Notes under the pieces: model-generated
What the model saw: only the letters and a program-made list of their open reading frames with translations
Databases searched by the model: none
Told to the model about the DNA's origin: nothing
Position numbers and translations under genes: made by a program
Shown here: piece by piece, positions 9,309-17,166 of the stretch
Layout of the letters: each line of letters begins with the position of its first letter
Numbering within the stretch: the stretch's first letter is position 1
DNA from: Syntrophorhabdus sp. PtaB.Bin027
Lineage (GTDB): Bacteria > Desulfobacterota > Syntrophorhabdia > Syntrophorhabdales > Syntrophorhabdaceae
NCBI GenBank assembly: GCA_002067585.1
Contig: MVQO01000234.1
Location: forward strand, 1-49,484
DNA length: 49,484 nt
Reading direction: 5' to 3'

Positions 9309-10965
9309 GACGTATACATTGACCCGTAATAATGAACTCAAGAGCCTTTTTCCCTCGAATCTCTTTTGTCTCTCTCATCGACACCTCAACGTTCCTCAAA
9401 AGAGCATACCGCTCAATGCTGATGACCAGATTTACGAGGGCTGGTTCGAGAACGTCAATGTCACCAAAAATATAACCTCTTAAGGTTACTGCATAATCAG
9501 GCTCACCTGGAATGATCGCCAAAGTACTTTGACCGGTCGCAGGAATAGCCCCCTTTGATGGTGCTGATGCCTCAGCGTCTTCTTTGGGTGTTGTCTTAGC
9601 TGTCTCCCTGATACCGGATCCTTCTTTGGTAGAGTGCTCTCTTGATAAATCCTTTATAGTTGAATCGAACCTTTTATTTTTGTCGGTAAATCCAATCTCT
9701 CTAATATAAACATCTCTCGGTAACCGTGAGGAAAGGTATTTCAACAGGGTTACAAAGGTAACATCCTTCTTACCAACTTCTTTGTTGAGTGCCATCAACT
9801 CACCATAACGGGAGTCTGTGGTAATGCTTCCCAGGAGCCTTAACTGTTCTTTTTTTGAGGCCACATCAGCCTGTTCACTCTTTATGAAAACCTGCATTTT
9901 CCTGAGGTCTGTAAGCATGATGATTGATGGTATAAGAAGTATAGCCACAACACATATAGTGGCGAGTCTCAGCCAGCTCTGCAATGTCATTTCTCTCTTT
10001 CTTGCCTTGAGTTTTTCAGGGAGGAGATTAACGAGTGGTTCAGTCTTCATACACAGGGCATATAAGGGTAGAAATTGTTCATCAATTTCGATCGGACTCA
10101 TAAGGCGTTCAACTTCTTCCATGAAAGCATCTTGAATCCTTGAGATCAGGTTTGGTATTCTCGATGCCCTTCCTGTTATATATATTTTCGTGATTGGCCT
10201 TTCGGGATGCTTTCGGGTATAGACATTGAATGTTCTCTGAACCTCTCCGGTTAAGCGGTCAAGAGGAAAAGACAGGATGTTCTTGGACTCTTCATTAAAT
10301 CCCTTCTCAATGATATACTGCTCAGCCTCATCATACGATAGGCCAAATTCGCTCATGAGGGTATCTATGAAGCTTTCCGATGCCGTAAGAATCTCCCTCA
10401 TAAAACGAAGTCTCTTTTCATCGAAAATATAAATGCCTGTTTGCCTTCCACCAATGTCTACTACTGCAACTGTTCCTTCTTTTTTCTCTGCAATTATAGG
10501 CAGATAAAGGACGCCGCAATCAGTGATAATGTTGACTCTTCGAAAACCAACAGTTTCAAAAACAGAAAGGAGAATATCGATGTATTCTTTATTTGCCCCG
10601 ATAAAAAATACTTCTTCTTTCTGGAGGCCCCGTTCATTGATCTGACCAAGCATGATATTTTCATAGATCATATCTTCGAGGGAAGTAGTAACAACCTTTG
10701 ACGCAGCCCACTCAATTGCCTCCTTGGCTTCGTCCCTGGGCATAACAGGTATGGAAAAACTTCTCTTAAGAATATCCGGGGAACTTACCGCAATGGCAAT
10801 TTCAACATCAGTTCCTTCTTTGTCTTTAATGTCTGTAAGCACAAAATTAAGATCTTCCCACCCGCCTTTATGGGGGTAATCACCATGAGAGATGATAACC
10901 CCTTTCCCCCTTATCCTGAGGTACTTTACGCTAACAGTTCCAATATCAATGCCGAGAATATCCAT
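9298..10965 (-). CDS. PilM-PilN fusion (GspL/MshI-like)
   Basis: From ATG 10965 the protein is 555 aa. Residues 1-310 form an actin-like ASKHA domain of PilM type (LGIDIGTVSVKYL phosphate-1 motif, VAVVDIGGRQTGIYIFDE phosphate-2 motif, ITGRASRIPNL adenosine motif). One membrane segment follows (LRLATICVVAILLIPSIIML, about 335-355), then a coiled coil and a PilN-like periplasmic domain. In type IVa pili, PilM and PilN are separate proteins; here they are one chain, as in GspL. An upstream in-frame GTG at 10998 would add 11 residues, but MDILGIDIG is the usual PilM beginning. Neither start has a convincing ribosome site. A small partial copy of its 5' end lies directly upstream. Confidence 0.85.
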   Translation of the reverse strand: MDILGIDIGTVSVKYLRIRGKGVIISHGDYPHKGGWEDLNFVLTDIKDKEGTDVEIAIAVSSPDILKRSFSIPVMPRDEAKEAIEWAASKVVTTSLEDMIYENIMLGQINERGLQKEEVFFIGANKEYIDILLSVFETVGFRRVNIITDCGVLYLPIIAEKKEGTVAVVDIGGRQTGIYIFDEKRLRFMREILTASESFIDTLMSEFGLSYDEAEQYIIEKGFNEESKNILSFPLDRLTGEVQRTFNVYTRKHPERPITKIYITGRASRIPNLISRIQDAFMEEVERLMSPIEIDEQFLPLYALCMKTEPLVNLLPEKLKARKREMTLQSWLRLATICVVAILLIPSIIMLTDLRKMQVFIKSEQADVASKKEQLRLLGSITTDSRYGELMALNKEVGKKDVTFVTLLKYLSSRLPRDVYIREIGFTDKNKRFDSTIKDLSREHSTKEGSGIRETAKTTPKEDAEASAPSKGAIPATGQSTLAIIPGEPDYAVTLRGYIFGDIDVLEPALVNLVISIERYALLRNVEVSMRETKEIRGKKALEFIITGQCIRHEI

Positions 10966-11102
10966 ATCTATTACAGGGGCTTGTGTCGCCCCCTCCACCA
11001 GCTAAACTGTTGGAGCCTTCCCTTCATGTTCGCCGTGCTCCCCGTATAGATTCCAACGACCGGTAAAGAATTTGTTCCTATATCAATGCCGAGAATATCC
11101 AT
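10937..11102. repeat. 29-bp direct repeat copying the 5' end of the PilM-like gene
   Basis: Positions 10937-10965 and 11074-11102 match at 28 of 29 bases with an offset of 137 bp. Each copy encodes MDILGIDIG on the minus strand. The 108 bp between them is not similar to known genes. The structure looks like a local duplication or an insertion that duplicated the beginning of the gene. Confidence 0.85.
10971..11102 (-). CDS. Short frame from duplicated PilM start (43 aa)
   Basis: This frame begins with the same MDILGIDIGT as the PilM-PilN fusion, then diverges (NSLPVVGIYTGSTANMKG) and ends at a TAA 5 nt before the true gene's ATG. The two starts are 137 bp apart, so they are in different frames. 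It could be a non-functional relic, or a leader whose translation couples to the next ATG. The first ten residues are surely derived from PilM; any function is unknown. Confidence 0.35.
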   Translation of the reverse strand: MDILGIDIGTNSLPVVGIYTGSTANMKGRLQQFSWWRGRHKPL

Positions 11103-11186
11103 TCTATGGCCCTAAAGCAGACCCTTCTTTGTATGTTGTATGGTGCTTACCCCTCGCATCAAAACTACCATGCCTATCGTGTCGGC

Positions 11187-11558
11187 CTAAGGAATATTAG
11201 CATAACTTCTGAAATTTGTTAACTCAATAGTCCTTGAAGCCGTCTCGTATACTCCCACAGATCTGACCAAATTGTTGGTCAGATCATACGTTATCGTAAA
11301 GCTGCCTCCCCCCAAAGATACAGTCTTTGGGAAGTGAGCATCTGGAAAATCATTGTCATCTTTATTGTCATATGCATAACGTATTGCAAACTCTATGCCG
11401 GCGTGCGCAATCGCATAGGCTTGACAGGTTTGTGTTTGTGGGACAAGGGTTTTGTGTTTAGCACTCATGAAAGAAACGACACCAACACCAAGAATGCTTG
11501 TCAATGTTATGGCAATAATCAAAACGATTAAAGAAAAGCCCTTTTCAGTTAACCACAT
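11187..11558 (-). CDS. Minor pseudopilin, MshP/PilX/GspK-like, lacking Glu5
   Basis: The 123-aa protein starts at ATG 11558 with a short leader MWLTEKG, then the prepilin hydrophobic helix FSLIVLIIAITLTSILGVGVV. Position +5 of the mature protein is Val where most pilins have Glu, as in the tip pseudopilin GspK and PilX-type proteins. A small domain follows (AYAIAHAGIEFAIRYAYD and SLGGGSFTITYDLTNN). Its position after the MshO-like gene matches MshP. The start overlaps the MshO-like stop by 14 bp; a longer reading frame upstream would overlap by 122 bp and place the prepilin signal internally, so it was discarded. Confidence 0.75.
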   Translation of the reverse strand: MWLTEKGFSLIVLIIAITLTSILGVGVVSFMSAKHKTLVPQTQTCQAYAIAHAGIEFAIRYAYDNKDDNDFPDAHFPKTVSLGGGSFTITYDLTNNLVRSVGVYETASRTIELTNFRSYANIP

Positions 11559-12168
11559 CTCGATAGTCCCTGTTAAAGCTTCTGTTTGTGTAATCGCTGG
11601 AAGAGCAGGAAGTTGATGTAGGGCCATACGTGCAATAATTTTTTGGTGTGATTGTAGCCCCCACAACGATAGTCTGACCCTCCTTAATCATTCTTAGGGT
11701 TATAGAAAAAGAGTCATCCTGGCAGGTGGGCGGGTTCGACGGATTGCATTGGACATTCGGGCTGTGCAGAACCTCAAAGGCAGCAATATTGCTACTGATA
11801 GCCTTGTTGGTCGGAGAAGAGTCAGGATTAAAAAGACAAATATGGCCGGATACTGAATCGGAGCATCTGAAAAGCGAAGTGCCTGATTGATAATAGCGAA
11901 CAAAGGTATTGGAGTCAGCAGGGGTTTGATGGGCCTTTGTGAAAGAAATGCCCCTGGTGCTGCTCAGATTGTATGTTGCATCACGAAGCTCTCTAGTGAT
12001 TCGATCAAGGACATATGATGCTTCCTGATATATCTGACTTTGTGTCCTCATGAGACGATACGTTTGTATGCTACTATAAATAAAGGAAAAAGTAAAAACA
12101 CCCACCATACTGCTGATGACGATCACAATGATCAGTTCTATGAGCGTAAAACCCTTTCTCATATTCAT
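11545..12168 (-). CDS. Type IV pilin-like minor pseudopilin, MshO/PilW-like
   Basis: The 207-aa protein has a class III prepilin signal (MNMRKG/FTLIELIIVIVISSMVG) with Glu5, cleaved by PilD after Gly6. The long alpha-helix continues into SSIQTYRLMRTQSQIYQEASYVLDRITRELRDA, a GspJ/PilW/MshO-type signature. The C-terminal domain has several cysteines (CSDSVSGHIC, QCNPSNPPTC, CTYGPTSTSC) that could form disulfides. The ATG overlaps the upstream pseudopilin stop by 4 bp. It is likely a minor subunit in the initiating tip complex. Confidence 0.82.
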   Translation of the reverse strand: MNMRKGFTLIELIIVIVISSMVGVFTFSFIYSSIQTYRLMRTQSQIYQEASYVLDRITRELRDATYNLSSTRGISFTKAHQTPADSNTFVRYYQSGTSLFRCSDSVSGHICLFNPDSSPTNKAISSNIAAFEVLHSPNVQCNPSNPPTCQDDSFSITLRMIKEGQTIVVGATITPKNYCTYGPTSTSCSSSDYTNRSFNRDYRDVVN

Positions 12169-13139
12169 GGATATGTTCCGGGCCTCGCCGTAACAAGGGA
12201 GTTGACAGCATACTCCAACCCCTTCGGCTCTCTGACATATACAGTGACCAGTTTATAACACGTGCTTTCCTGCCAGCGCAGACTACCATCGTTCACAATA
12301 GACGACCTTATTGGGGGCCAGGATGGTTCTGTTGATGCAGACTTCATTGCCTCTCTAATCCAGGTAATGCTGCCATCATCCACAGAACTGGCTGATGCAC
12401 TCTGATTTGGCCATGCCGGCTCCTGTGGGCCAGTGGTAAGGGTATTGGTATTTTCAAGCCAGATGACAGTTCCATCAGCGATAGTGCCTGTTGAAGGCCA
12501 GGAAGGCTCGACTGATCCGGAAGTGCCTGTTCCTGTGCACCGATAAGAACGACCATTTGGTACTGTGGGAATCACGTAATCTCCTGAAACATATGCATGA
12601 TTTGCTTGCCAAGAAGGAAAACTCGAACGTGCTGTAGCCCGATAAGAGAGGTTATTCGGTACTATCGGCGAAACATAGCTGTTTAAGTCATAACGGGTGT
12701 TTGACTGCCATCTTTCAGGCGGTATGCATCTATAGAAATGAGTTGCGGGCGTGGCTATTGTGGGCGTTATATAATCTCCAGTCCTATAGACGGTGCTGGC
12801 GCGCCACATCTCAGGTATGCCCAGCTTCGGAGACCCATGAGTTGTGCGACCTTGATATGCAATGAGTTGAATAGTCCAGCGCCACTGGTAGCCAGCATAT
12901 CCTGGAACGGCAACATAACCTGTCTGTCCTCCCTGAAGATTTAGAAAAGTATCCTTGGTGATATCTTCAAGTTTGCTTTCAGCAAGGAACCTTGCAATTA
13001 TGACTCCTTCTGGATTCATCGAAGCTCGCGTTGTAGCCATGAACGCAATATAGGCCATGGGAATGAATATGCCTGCAACAGCAATGAAAACGATCAATTC
13101 AAGAAGTGTAAAACCACCGACTGTTAAATTTTTTGCCAT
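12165..13139 (-). CDS. Pseudopilin with inserted repeat domain, MshD/GspI-like
   Basis: This 324-aa protein is unusually long for a minor pilin. It has a prepilin signal (MAKNLTVGG/FTLLELIVFIAVAG, Glu5), a pilin helix, and a first strand region (YQWRWTIQLIAYQG, about 84-97). The last strands (CYKLVTVYVREPKG and NSLVTARPG, 294-320) resemble other MshD/PilV-type pilins. Between them, residues 112-292 form a repeat region. Three units share W-x5-Y-x3-(D/S)Y-(I/V)-x-P (starting W112, W144, W177), and three share EP(S/A)WP...DG(T/S)-x-x-W (starting E211, E240, E271). Such Trp-rich units are reminiscent of phage-tail or carbohydrate-binding modules; binding is an inference. It abuts the FimT-like gene without a gap and overlaps the MshO-like gene by 4 bp. 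Confidence 0.82.
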   Translation of the reverse strand: MAKNLTVGGFTLLELIVFIAVAGIFIPMAYIAFMATTRASMNPEGVIIARFLAESKLEDITKDTFLNLQGGQTGYVAVPGYAGYQWRWTIQLIAYQGRTTHGSPKLGIPEMWRASTVYRTGDYITPTIATPATHFYRCIPPERWQSNTRYDLNSYVSPIVPNNLSYRATARSSFPSWQANHAYVSGDYVIPTVPNGRSYRCTGTGTSGSVEPSWPSTGTIADGTVIWLENTNTLTTGPQEPAWPNQSASASSVDDGSITWIREAMKSASTEPSWPPIRSSIVNDGSLRWQESTCYKLVTVYVREPKGLEYAVNSLVTARPGTYP

Positions 13140-13556
13140 TTACTCCACTTTTCCTGTAATGGCGTAAACTGTCAACGTTCGCCCTCCTGTAAGAACAACT
13201 GTCCTATCGCTAATCCCAAACATTGGTTCTCCAAGGGTGTTGAACAGTAGAGTGTTGCCTGGCAAACTGGTACTTGTTACGACAACACCATCAGGAAGTT
13301 TCTTTTTTTCGCCCTGCATGGTGTAAATACCAGAGCCAATAGTGAAGGTAATGCTTTGTTGCGTCTCTGAGGCCATTGCTTTTGCCTGGGTATATAGGAT
13401 ATCAGCAATAAGGGCATCCTTTGCCACTATAGCCCCCGCCTCTTGTGAGATATTATATCGGTACATAAGTATGGAAGCAAGTATACCCATAATCAGAACC
13501 ACCATGATTGCCTCTATTGCAGTGAACCCATTAATATTTTGCCATTTTTTTGACAT
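13140..13556 (-). CDS. Pseudopilin, FimT/GspH/MshC-like
   Basis: The 138-aa protein has a prepilin signal MSKKWQNING/FTAIEAIMVVLIMGILA with Glu5. A helix continues with YRYNISQEAGAIVAKDALIADILYTQAKAMASETQQS, a layout typical of GspH/FimT proteins, followed by a compact beta domain. It is the second gene after the glycosyltransferase (8-bp gap) and is directly followed by the repeat-bearing pseudopilin. It is probably a minor subunit. No abundant-type major pilin (MshA-like) is visible in the window. Confidence 0.82.
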   Translation of the reverse strand: MSKKWQNINGFTAIEAIMVVLIMGILASILMYRYNISQEAGAIVAKDALIADILYTQAKAMASETQQSITFTIGSGIYTMQGEKKKLPDGVVVTSTSLPGNTLLFNTLGEPMFGISDRTVVLTGGRTLTVYAITGKVE

Positions 13557-13564
13557 GAGCTTAT

Positions 13565-14245
13565 TTATCGTCGGAAAAGGTTGTATTTTAAAACAGTAAA
13601 AATTGCTTTAATACCATCCTTCCACGTAATCTTTTTCCCCTCTTGATAACTCCTGCCCGAATATGAAATAGGAACCTCATAAATCCGAAAACCCTTTTTT
13701 GCTACCTTGGCCGTGATCTCAGGTTCAAACCCAAACCTATTTGACTCTATTCTGATGTCTTTGAACACTTCTCTTCGGAAAACTTTGTAACCGGTTTCCA
13801 TGTCTGTGAGGTTAAGGTCAGTCAACATGTTCGAGATCAGGGTTATGAGAGAGTTGCCTACAGAATGCCAGAAAAAAAGTACCCTGTGAGGTCCGCCTAA
13901 AAACCGAGAACCATAGACAACATCAGCCTTTCCTTCAAGAATAGGGCCTAAGAGTACCGGGTAGTCTTTCGGGTCATACTCGAGATCAGCATCTTGCACT
14001 ATGATGATATCCCCAGTTACAAGTGAAAGGCCGCTACGAAAGGACGCACCCTTTCCCATATTCTTTTCGTGGAAAATAGCCTTAACCCTCTCTGTGCTCA
14101 GACTCTCCAGATAATCACGAGTACCATCAGAAGACCCGTCGTCAACAACTATAATTTCCTTTTCATAGGGTGTTTCTTCAACCCTTCTGATGACTTCAGG
14201 CAAGAAAGGGGCTTCATTATATGCAGGAATAATGATGGAGAGCAT
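13565..14245 (-). CDS. Family 2 glycosyltransferase, DPM1-like
   Basis: The 226-aa GT-A fold protein starts MLSIIIPAYNEA. It has the nucleotide-binding VVDDGSSDGT, the DxD-like QDADLEYDP, and the acceptor-loop region ETGYKVFRREVF typical of dolichol/undecaprenyl-phosphate mannose or glucose synthases. It has no C-terminal membrane segments, so it is a soluble or peripheral enzyme. It probably transfers a sugar from a nucleotide donor to a polyprenyl phosphate. Being first in the minor pilin operon it may serve pilin or envelope glycosylation, an inference from location only. Confidence 0.85.
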   Translation of the reverse strand: MLSIIIPAYNEAPFLPEVIRRVEETPYEKEIIVVDDGSSDGTRDYLESLSTERVKAIFHEKNMGKGASFRSGLSLVTGDIIIVQDADLEYDPKDYPVLLGPILEGKADVVYGSRFLGGPHRVLFFWHSVGNSLITLISNMLTDLNLTDMETGYKVFRREVFKDIRIESNRFGFEPEITAKVAKKGFRIYEVPISYSGRSYQEGKKITWKDGIKAIFTVLKYNLFRR

Positions 14246-14254
14246 TATTGTCTG

Positions 14255-14283
14255 ATTTTATAAGAATACCATAGGGATATCAA
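14255..14283 (-). promoter_or_regulatory. Candidate sigma-70 promoter for the glycosyltransferase-pseudopilin operon
   Basis: On the minus strand, TTGATA (14283-14278) and TAAAAT (14260-14255) are separated by 17 bp. The -10 box ends 9 nt before the ATG at 14245, so initiation about 7 nt downstream would leave almost no 5' leader. No Shine-Dalgarno is visible. Either this promoter makes a leaderless mRNA or the real promoter lies elsewhere in the 80-bp divergent gap. Confidence 0.35.
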
Positions 14284-14325
14284 TAATTTATTGTAAAAAA
14301 TAGCCGTTAGTGTCATATTAAGTTC

Positions 14326-15264
14326 ATGGAAATACCTTATTTAAAATATTTTGGACTCAGTGAAAAACCTTTTGGACTGACTCCGGATCCGCTTTTTTAC
14401 TTTGAAACAGAGACGCACAGGGAGGCCTTGTCTCACCTTGATTTCCTCCTTGGACAGAAAGAAGGTTTTGCACTTGTTTATGGAGATGTAGGGCTGGGGA
14501 AAACGACTATTTCAAGAATATTTCTGTCCTCTCTTGATGAAAATATTTATAATACAGCCCTTATCCTCAATCCTATAATGGATGAAGACGAACTCCTCAG
14601 GACGATCCTAAAAGAGTTGGGCTTAAAGACCAATGGTTCGTCCAGAAAAGAACTCTATGATGCCCTGGAGTGTTTTCTCCTGAAAGAACACAGGATGGGG
14701 AAAGAGACTGTACTTGTAATTGATGAAGCACAACTTCTCTCCAATGAGCTCCTTGAGTTTATACGTGTTCTTTCCAACATGGAAACGGAAAAGGAGAAAA
14801 TACTCCGCACCGTTCTTTTTGCTCAGCCAGAGTTGGTTGAGAGGCTAAAGGAACCTTCAATGCGACATCTCGCCCAGCGCATCACGGTTACATACAAACT
14901 TAAACCGTTCAGCGAAAGAGACGTCAGGCACTATATTACGTACCGGCTCATCAAGGCAGGCTCCAAGGGAACTCCAGGTTTTACAAAGGGAGCTGCAAGG
15001 CTCATCTACAAGGCATCTAACGGGTATCCCCGACTTGTAAACATCCTGAGTGATCGTTGCATGCTCTCTGTTTACTCTAAATCAAAGGCCATTGTGAACA
15101 AAAAGACAGTTGCCCGTGTCTTGAAAGAAGAAAACATTTCCTTGACCTCGGTGATTAAGAACCCTCTATTAGTCCAGCCTTACCGGATCATTGTTCTCTG
15201 TCTTGTGGGCGCCATCCTGATCCTGCTTGCTCTTTATGTTGTGAATGTCTTGGGGCTTAGATGA
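14326..15264 (+). CDS. ExeA/MshM-like AAA ATPase with C-terminal membrane anchor
   Basis: The 312-aa protein begins with the hallmark YLKYFGLSEKPFGLTPDPLFYF of the GspA/ExeA/MshM group. Walker A is GDVGLGKT (about 54-61), Walker B is VLVIDEAQ, and a sensor region lies around LFAQPELVERL. One membrane segment ends the protein (IIVLCLVGAILILLALYVVNVLGL). ExeA uses ATP to help place the secretin through the peptidoglycan; this one lacks the C-terminal peptidoglycan-binding domain of ExeA, as in MshM. It is transcribed away from the pilus cluster. Confidence 0.88.
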   Translation: MEIPYLKYFGLSEKPFGLTPDPLFYFETETHREALSHLDFLLGQKEGFALVYGDVGLGKTTISRIFLSSLDENIYNTALILNPIMDEDELLRTILKELGLKTNGSSRKELYDALECFLLKEHRMGKETVLVIDEAQLLSNELLEFIRVLSNMETEKEKILRTVLFAQPELVERLKEPSMRHLAQRITVTYKLKPFSERDVRHYITYRLIKAGSKGTPGFTKGAARLIYKASNGYPRLVNILSDRCMLSVYSKSKAIVNKKTVARVLKEENISLTSVIKNPLLVQPYRIIVLCLVGAILILLALYVVNVLGLR

Positions 15265-15309
15265 ACAGAGGCCTATGGATCAGGGGTGAGGCCCCGGGAT
15301 AGCGGATGT

Positions 15310-17166
15310 TTAAGCAAAGAAGAATGTCCACAGCAATATAAGGGTGAAGAGAAGCCCGATCCAAAGACTTGCATGGCCGAACATGGATGAGATGATTTTT
15401 AAGGTTATTGAGGGGTGCTTAACTTTCAGGCTTTCCAGTCTCCCTTCTTTCACAAGCCGTTCATATTCAGGGGTTCTGAATCTCCACAATTCTTCAAGTT
15501 TGTAGCTACCCGTAAAGATGATTGTGTCCATAGGGAATTTCGATGGAATTAAATGGGTATTGAAAAAGTGGACTGTGAATATAAAAAGGGCAGCAAGAAG
15601 GGCCTCTTCTGAATGAACAATGCTCGCAATATTGAGAACCCAGCCAGGGTAAACCCATGATGCAAGTCCCGGCGCCCATAAGGTCACACCTGAGCCTCCA
15701 ATAGCAATCATGCCCCAGAAAACTGCAAGAAAATCGAATTTCTCCCAATAAGTCCAACGACCAAATGTTGGTGGTTTGCCCTTCCCAAAAAACCATTTGA
15801 CCATAGCTTTGAATTGACGCCAATCCTGTGCGTTTGGCATTAAGGAATCAGGTCCAAAAATCCTCGCAGAGAACCCGCGCCATCCCTCCTTGCGAAAGCC
15901 TTTTGGAAAAGCAAAGCGAAAACATTTCAATAATGTATAGAGGAATAATCCAATAAGAATCAATGCGGCAGCCCTGTGATAAAGGCCTGCATTGTGAGCT
16001 CCTCCCAAGGCTTTTATGATAGCTCCAGCCCATGGCGTGCTGTGATACTTCAGAGGGAAGCCGGTTATTACAAGACCAAAAAATGAAATAATGAGAAGAA
16101 CATGCATTATCCTGTCCGTCACAGAAAATCGCTTGATTCTTTCAATACCTTCTTTGTGGGTAAAGGGACTTTCCAGTTTTATACCCAGTTCCTCCATTTG
16201 GTGCCTTTCCCAATATACCTTTCGCCACCAGAGAAGGGTATGTGTCCAGAAGAAAACGAAGGTTACGAGAAGAAGTCCTGCCATCAGTAGAAAACTCACG
16301 TATAGCTGGGGATATCTTTCTTTATCTCTGTAGTCAGGATGCGCTTTGTATTCAGCAAACCTCGGGTGAATGCCGGGGTGGCACTTCCCGCAGTTTTGTG
16401 TAAGATTTTTGGGGTGAATGGTTGATGCGGGATTTGACTTGGGAAGTATATTGTGGTTTGTATGGCAATCTGCACAGCCAGCAACGCTTGTGGGGTATCC
16501 CAAGTCCTGCACCTTGCCATGATATGTTTCTTCGTAATACTTGACAGCATTTGGAGAGATATTATTGCGCTCCATCATCTCTTTATTGGAGTGACAGGCT
16601 TTACAGGTTTTGTTATAGAATTCCCTCGCCTCCAACAGATACGTCTCGCCCGATGTATGATACGCCTTTGTGTCGTGCAAGCCATGACAGTCGCTGCATG
16701 TAGCTGTGTCTTTGTTGCCCTTCATGACAGCCGCGCCATGACCTGACAAGGCATACTCATCGTTAGTGTGGCATTTTGTACAGTTTTTCGTAACTGCAAT
16801 CTTGAGATTCTCCTTTTCCGGTTTAAGTGTGTGGATATCATAGTGACAGTCATAACACTTGAAGTCTTCATATAAAGAGTGGAAGCTATTCCTGTACTGT
16901 TTTTCTATCTCACTGTGGCACGTTCCGCAGGAAATTAAGGCAGGCTTTTCTTTGAAAATTACATGTTTATCCAGACTTTTGAAACCAGCATGGCAGCTTG
17001 TGCATCCGGTGTTGCCATGCACCGAGCCTTTAAATCCTGTTGTAAATTTTTCACTATCGTGGCAGTCTGAACACTGTATCTTCAAAGTGGCAGCATATGC
17101 GCTGACTGCAAAAAGAAAGAACCCCAGGAAAGGAATAAGGATCAATACTCGACACTTCTTCATCAT
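15310..17166 (-). CDS. CbcL-like nine-haem cytochrome c fused to membrane cytochrome b
   Basis: The 618-aa protein has a signal peptide (1-26), nine CxxCH motifs (C32, C55, C80, C104, C129, C157, C188, C231, C259), a membrane segment at about 290-315, and a b-type domain of four or more further membrane segments. Candidate b-haem ligands include H355, H397, H518 and H533. The design of nine c-haems followed by a HydB-like b domain is that of Geobacter CbcL, an inner-membrane quinol oxidase used with low-potential extracellular acceptors. Here it would pass electrons from menaquinol to periplasmic cytochromes. The ATG overlaps the rhodanese stop (ATGA). Confidence 0.85.
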   Translation of the reverse strand: MMKKCRVLILIPFLGFFLFAVSAYAATLKIQCSDCHDSEKFTTGFKGSVHGNTGCTSCHAGFKSLDKHVIFKEKPALISCGTCHSEIEKQYRNSFHSLYEDFKCYDCHYDIHTLKPEKENLKIAVTKNCTKCHTNDEYALSGHGAAVMKGNKDTATCSDCHGLHDTKAYHTSGETYLLEAREFYNKTCKACHSNKEMMERNNISPNAVKYYEETYHGKVQDLGYPTSVAGCADCHTNHNILPKSNPASTIHPKNLTQNCGKCHPGIHPRFAEYKAHPDYRDKERYPQLYVSFLLMAGLLLVTFVFFWTHTLLWWRKVYWERHQMEELGIKLESPFTHKEGIERIKRFSVTDRIMHVLLIISFFGLVITGFPLKYHSTPWAGAIIKALGGAHNAGLYHRAAALILIGLFLYTLLKCFRFAFPKGFRKEGWRGFSARIFGPDSLMPNAQDWRQFKAMVKWFFGKGKPPTFGRWTYWEKFDFLAVFWGMIAIGGSGVTLWAPGLASWVYPGWVLNIASIVHSEEALLAALFIFTVHFFNTHLIPSKFPMDTIIFTGSYKLEELWRFRTPEYERLVKEGRLESLKVKHPSITLKIISSMFGHASLWIGLLFTLILLWTFFFA

